From: Dehalococcoidia bacterium
Lineage (GTDB): Bacteria > Chloroflexota > Dehalococcoidia > GIF9 > AB-539-J10
DNA: 7,225 nucleotides
NCBI GenBank assembly: GCA_030669525.1
Contig: DAOVDO010000049.1
Span: forward strand, 1 to 7,225
Reading direction: 5' to 3'
In this document: in pieces, positions 4,870 to 7,225 of the stretch
How the letters are laid out: each line of letters starts with the position of its first letter
Numbering within the stretch: position 1 is the stretch's first letter
Translations under genes and position numbers: made by a program
The notes under the pieces: model-generated
Told to the model about the DNA's origin: nothing
Database searches by the model: none
The model's input: only the letters and a program-made list of their open reading frames with translations

Positions 4870-7225
4870 GTGGCTAAGTCTGGTAAAAAAAACAGCCGTG
4901 TTAAATCTGCTAATCGGGATAAGATAGCCCAAGCCGTTTTTACTGCCGCTGAATCCACTGGCAGGATCGATAGACAAATGCTGGAGAAGTTCACAGAGCA
5001 AGTAATACAAAGGCTTGAAGCAGCCAATAAACCATTGCCGGGCATGGAGGAATTTATTTCACCACAACCTGTTTATCCCTTATCTCCTTCTCAACTTCAG
5101 GCCGTGGTCAGTGAAGTCTTAACTGCAGACGAGTTTTCTCCTCAAGCGAGCAGACAAGTCGTCTCTGGAATCGAACTTAGCGATAATTCACTACGTGTTC
5201 TAAAGAGAAGATATCTAAGAAAGAACGATGAAGGGGAGGTCATTGAAACACCTCAGGAGTTGTTTCGCCGTGTAGCCAGGCATATTGCCTCAGCCGAAAT
5301 TCCCTACGCGCCCGATGCAGACATATCATCCATAGAAGAGACATTTTATCAATTAATGGCAAACCTGGAATTCCTGCCTAATTCTCCTACATTAATGAAT
5401 GCCGGGCGAGAATTAGGGCAACTGTCAGCCTGTTTTGTTCTTCCTGTGGAAGATTCAATGGAATCAATTTTTCAGGCTGTAAGATACACAGCCTTAATTC
5501 ACAAAAGCGGTGGAGGCACTGGTTTCTCTTTTTCCCGACTCAGACCTGAGAAAGACGGGGTTGGCTCTACAGGCGGCATTGCCAGTGGTCCTCTTTCCTT
5601 TATGCGCGTTTTTGATATTACTACCGATGTCATAAAGCAAGGTGGTATGCGCCGTGGAGCCAATATGGCGATTCTTAATGTCGACCACCCTGACATACTG
5701 AAGTTCATTACAGCCAAGGAGGATAATGTAACCCTAACTAACTTCAACCTATCGGTAGCCGTAACCGATAGCTTCATGGAGGCAGTGGAAAAAGAACATA
5801 ATTACAACCTAATCAATCCCCGAACTGGAAAAGCAGTCGGTAAACTTAATGCCAAAGAGGTATTCGACAAGATAGTTGATATGGCCTGGCGTACCGGTGA
5901 CCCAGGAATCGTGTTTTTGGACGAAATAAACAGACATAACCCCACGCCCAAATTGGGTAAAATAGAAAGTACCAACCCTTGCGGTGAGCAACCCCTGCTT
6001 CCCTTCGAGTCATGCAACCTGGGCTCTATTAACCTGTCCAAAATGGTTGTTTGTCAGAATAACCACCCTGAGATTGACTATGCCAAGCTATCTCAGACAG
6101 TTAAGTTAGGAGTCCGCTTTCTCGAAGATGTCATCGATGTTAACCAGTTTCCCTTGCCTGAAATAGCTGAGAGAACAAAAGCCACCAGGAAAATCGGACT
6201 GGGAGTGATGGGTTTTGCTGATATGCTGATCCAGCTTGGCATTCCTTACGACAGTGAACAAGCACTCATCACGGCTGAAGAGCTTGTGCACTTCATATCT
6301 GATGAGGCAAATAAAGCTTCAATAGAGCTAGCCGAAGAAAAAGGTGCCTTCCCTGCTTTTAAGGGAAGCATCTATGATGTGCCAAATGGTCCTCGCTTTC
6401 GAAATGCTTCCAGGACCACCATTGCTCCCACAGGTAGCCTGAGCATAATTGCCAATTGTTCCAGTGGTATCGAGCCCATCTTTGCACTGAGCTATATGCG
6501 CCATATCCTCGATGGCGAGGAATTCATAGAAGTAAACCCCTACTTTGAACAGGCAGCCAGAACAGGGAATTTCTATTCCCCAGAATTAATGCGTAAGCTG
6601 GCTGAAGGGGAACAGCTACGGAATATTGAGGAGGTCCCCGAGGAAATAAAGAGGCTCTTTGTCTCTGCCTATGATATATCACCAGAATGGCATGTCAAGA
6701 TGCAAGCTGCTTTTCAGAAATATATTAATAGCGCTGTCTCCAAAACAGTCAATTTCCCAAATAAAGCAACACCTGAAGACATCGCCAGTGTATATATATT
6801 AGCTTACCATGAGCGCTTAAAGGGGATAACTATCTACCGCGATAGAAGCAGGGAAAGTCAGGTTCTTACCATAGGCAAGAAGGAAGAAAAGACTGAAGGT
6901 AAACTGGTTCCCAGAAAAAGGCCCAAGGTTACCAGAGGGATAACCGAGAGGGTGAGTACTGGCTGTGGATACATATATGTAACGGTAAATTTTGATAAAC
7001 AAGGCATAGCCGAAGTCTTTTGTATCTTAGGAAAAGCTGGAGGCTGCGCTGCGGCACAATTAGAGGCAATCTGCCGCCTCATCTCCCTATCTTTAAGAGC
7101 GGGAGTTGACCTGAAATCTATAGTAAGACATTTGCATGGTATCCGCTGCCCCTCAATTGCCTGGGAGCAGGGACGTGCTGTTTTATCCTGCTCCGATGCT
7201 ATTGCCAGTGTGTTACAGAAATATA
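4870..7225 (+). CDS. nrdJ: Adenosylcobalamin-dependent (class II) ribonucleoside-diphosphate reductase, 3' end missing
   Basis: It reduces ribonucleotides to deoxyribonucleotides with a thiyl radical generated from coenzyme B12, so it needs neither oxygen nor a second radical subunit. The frame is open for 785 codons to the window edge. Residues about 17-65 look like a shortened ATP-cone. The catalytic barrel starts near ETPQELFRRVARHIA (128-142). Key residues: C188 in LSACFVLP, GGGTGFSFSRLRP (214-226), N369/C371/E373 in NPCGE (C371 as the radical cysteine), C382 in SCNLGSINL (redox partner of C188), PTGS (520-523), and AVSKTVNFP (622-630). A TSCPD-type C-terminal domain runs from about 690 (TGCGYIYVTVN, GKAGGC, GIRCP). 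The terminal redox cysteines expected in this subfamily would lie beyond the window. The start is GTG after GGAGG, 12 bases after nrdR. No intein interrupts the visible part. The NrdR box upstream of nrdR probably controls it. Confidence 0.95.
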   Translation, partial: MAKSGKKNSRVKSANRDKIAQAVFTAAESTGRIDRQMLEKFTEQVIQRLEAANKPLPGMEEFISPQPVYPLSPSQLQAVVSEVLTADEFSPQASRQVVSGIELSDNSLRVLKRRYLRKNDEGEVIETPQELFRRVARHIASAEIPYAPDADISSIEETFYQLMANLEFLPNSPTLMNAGRELGQLSACFVLPVEDSMESIFQAVRYTALIHKSGGGTGFSFSRLRPEKDGVGSTGGIASGPLSFMRVFDITTDVIKQGGMRRGANMAILNVDHPDILKFITAKEDNVTLTNFNLSVAVTDSFMEAVEKEHNYNLINPRTGKAVGKLNAKEVFDKIVDMAWRTGDPGIVFLDEINRHNPTPKLGKIESTNPCGEQPLLPFESCNLGSINLSKMVVCQNNHPEIDYAKLSQTVKLGVRFLEDVIDVNQFPLPEIAERTKATRKIGLGVMGFADMLIQLGIPYDSEQALITAEELVHFISDEANKASIELAEEKGAFPAFKGSIYDVPNGPRFRNASRTTIAPTGSLSIIANCSSGIEPIFALSYMRHILDGEEFIEVNPYFEQAARTGNFYSPELMRKLAEGEQLRNIEEVPEEIKRLFVSAYDISPEWHVKMQAAFQKYINSAVSKTVNFPNKATPEDIASVYILAYHERLKGITIYRDRSRESQVLTIGKKEEKTEGKLVPRKRPKVTRGITERVSTGCGYIYVTVNFDKQGIAEVFCILGKAGGCAAAQLEAICRLISLSLRAGVDLKSIVRHLHGIRCPSIAWEQGRAVLSCSDAIASVLQKY

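Noticed and set aside
4870..7225. Search for an intein or frameshift in nrdJ, a common intein host
   Set aside because: The frame is continuous and the catalytic motifs are in order and contiguous, with no Hint-type insertion in the visible part.

Overview
The window reads as a chromosomal stretch of a Dehalococcoidia-like member of the Chloroflexota. This placement is inferred from gene order (mraZ-rsmH-ftsA-ftsZ followed by nrdR and a B12-dependent ribonucleotide reductase), from a division cluster with no peptidoglycan genes, and from moderate base composition (by eye, GC in the upper 40s percent). No rRNA or other marker was available to confirm it. All genes are on the + strand and tightly packed, and none is visibly broken.

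Layout: 1-351 is non-coding. It contains a short palindromic, MITE-like repeat (157-239) preceded by a degenerate partial copy of its left end (132-154). A sigma70-type promoter (352-380) then leads into an array of TGGGG repeats at 10-bp period (390-414), which looks like the MraZ operator, and a small hairpin (411-423). The division operon follows: mraZ (442-867), rsmH (864-1805, overlapping mraZ by 4 bases), ftsA (1838-3058) and ftsZ (3100-4230). It closes at a strong intrinsic terminator (4241-4277). A second unit starts at a promoter whose -35/-10 spacer is filled by a near-consensus NrdR box (4280-4308). It carries nrdR (4339-4857) and a class II ribonucleotide reductase gene, nrdJ (4870 to the window end, 3' end missing).

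How they work together: MraZ probably autoregulates the division operon. RsmH methylates 16S rRNA. FtsA tethers FtsZ filaments to the membrane for cytokinesis. NrdR senses nucleotides through its ATP-cone and probably represses its own gene and nrdJ, which makes dNTPs without oxygen using adenosylcobalamin. The division cluster goes directly from rsmH to ftsA, with none of ftsL, ftsI, mur, mraY, ftsW or ftsQ between them. This fits a wall-less lineage that keeps the FtsZ/FtsA ring.

No wholly new system is evident. The points most worth checking are the promoter-embedded NrdR box, the MraZ operator, FtsZ with its FtsA-binding peptide almost directly on the GTPase domain and a further tail behind it, and the repeat upstream of the operon.
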